Shown: positions 63,396-64,000 of the stretch, in pieces
How positions within the stretch are numbered: position 1 is the stretch's first letter
Layout of the letters: every line of letters begins with the position of its first letter
DNA from: Spirochaetales bacterium
GTDB lineage: Bacteria; Spirochaetota; Spirochaetia; Sphaerochaetales; Sphaerochaetaceae
Direction: 5' to 3'
NCBI GenBank assembly: GCA_028722305.1
Contig: JAQYHB010000018.1
Span: 1-64,000, forward strand
Length of the DNA: 64,000 bases
Notes under the pieces: generated by a model
What the model saw: only the letters and a program-made list of their open reading frames with translations
The model's database searches: none
Told to the model about the DNA's origin: nothing
Translations under genes and position numbers: made by a program

Positions 63396-64000
63396 TCAGA
63401 CGAAATCTGTGTCAAATTGGACAACGGTGTGATATCGCTGGTCCAAGCTTGTGGCGTAGTCGGCAATCTGTTTCTCCAGTCCTCTCACGTCCTTGTAGCC
63501 GTTGGGGGGGAGCAGACAGTCGAAGACCAGGTTGATCGCGTTCTTGCCGGGAACCATGCGGAAGTCATGAAGGGAGAGGCGGCTGTCGACCGATTTCAAG
63601 AACTCCTGCATCTGTTCCTTGACCCGATTGGTGGTCGGGTCGTTGGTGACGGTTGGATCCATGTGGATGCAGATCATCAGGTGCATCGACTTGCCGATTT
63701 CCCGCTCCGCCTGGTCGATCACTTCGTGGATGGCGACGATGTTGCTGTCAGCCGAGACCTCGGCATGGACGGTGACGATGGTGCGTCCGGGGCCGTAGTC
63801 ATGGACAATCAGGTCGTGCACGCCATGGATTTCCGGGTAGGAAAGCAGTTTTTCCTCCAACTGCCTGACCAGTTCCTTGTCCGGCTCCTTGCCAAGCAGG
63901 GTGTCGATGGTGTCGTGGCAGACCTCGATACCGGTTTTCAAGACCAGAAGGGCGACGATGATGCTCATCCAGCTATCGACGCTCCACCCCTTGAGCATCT
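63396..64000 (-). CDS. Cation diffusion facilitator (CDF) family transporter, C-terminal part
   Basis: The gene runs off the right edge of the window, so its start is not seen; 200 residues and more of the C-terminal side are present. WSVDSWMSIIVALLVLKTG is the last transmembrane helix of a CDF metal-efflux protein. The cytoplasmic domain follows, with VHDLIVHDYGPGRTIVTVHAEV and HEVIDQAEREIGK, the ferredoxin-like metal-sensing fold of this family. A further extension of about 75 residues (RLSLHDFRMVPGKNAINLVFD) looks like a second copy of that fold. CDF proteins export Zn, Fe or Mn with proton exchange. Metal unknown. Confidence 0.85.
   Translation of the reverse strand, partial: MLKGWSVDSWMSIIVALLVLKTGIEVCHDTIDTLLGKEPDKELVRQLEEKLLSYPEIHGVHDLIVHDYGPGRTIVTVHAEVSADSNIVAIHEVIDQAEREIGKSMHLMICIHMDPTVTNDPTTNRVKEQMQEFLKSVDSRLSLHDFRMVPGKNAINLVFDCLLPPNGYKDVRGLEKQIADYATSLDQRYHTVVQFDTDFV

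Overview
The window looks like chromosomal DNA of a spirochaete with a fairly GC-rich genome, probably related to Sphaerochaetaceae or Treponema (moderate confidence). The hints are a compact alanyl-tRNA synthetase of 600 residues, a sugar-binding protein whose signal peptide ends in FAN-GGS, many small secreted or beta-barrel proteins of unknown function, and the gene mix. No rRNA, CRISPR array or intact insertion sequence was seen. Two tRNA genes, tRNA-Phe(GAA) and tRNA-Arg(CCU), lie on the minus strand. Long stretches of antisense open frame are high-GC codon shadows and are not annotated.

Layout. 1-6.3 kb: tail of a PD-(D/E)XK protein, then minus-strand operons for an ABC-2 exporter with a secreted NEW3 protein, and for a zinc/manganese-type ABC importer whose ATPase carries an N-terminal DUF1893 domain. 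6.4-11.2 kb: two alpha/beta-hydrolase esterases, an RpiR-type regulator and a phosphohexomutase. 11.2-18.7 kb: a GntR-type regulator divergent from a sugar ABC importer operon that ends in a GH38 alpha-mannosidase. 18.8-23.1 kb: two secreted probable outer-membrane proteins, a small membrane protein divergent from a TetR-type regulator, a hipBA locus whose hipA is frameshifted twice, and tRNA-Phe. 23.1-32.4 kb: housekeeping genes (dprA, alaS, pepC, rlmN), an OPT-family transporter, a broken monooxygenase and two paralogous secreted proteins.

32.6-51.6 kb holds the main feature: an aryl-polyene (APE)-type polyketide/fatty-acid cluster. The plus-strand operon (32694-48084) has its own good promoter and is tightly overlapped. 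It encodes two acyl carrier proteins, a membrane-domain/AMP-ligase fusion, a second AMP-ligase fused to a dehydratase, a glycosyltransferase, an LpxL-type acyltransferase, a thioesterase, a LolA-like carrier, an MMPL exporter, a DUF3261-like lipoprotein, two ketosynthases, a dehydratase, a ketoreductase and a biotin-dependent carboxyltransferase. A phosphopantetheinyl transferase lies on the opposite strand inside it. A convergent minus-strand operon follows hflX and encodes an O-methyltransferase-like enzyme, a chain-length-factor-like protein, a PlsC-type acyltransferase and FabD. Together these could activate an aryl or acyl starter, extend it with malonyl units into a conjugated polyene, methylate it, attach it to a lipid or sugar and move it to the outer membrane. 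No ammonia lyase is visible, so the starter unit is unknown.

51.6-64 kb: hflX and ychF (housekeeping GTPases), a lipoprotein, a B12-binding-type radical SAM enzyme, a secreted protein, topA with a membrane-anchored PIN protein, two decayed Rpn-type nuclease remnants, a Fic protein in lower-GC DNA next to tRNA-Arg, and the end of a cation-efflux (CDF) gene cut by the window edge.
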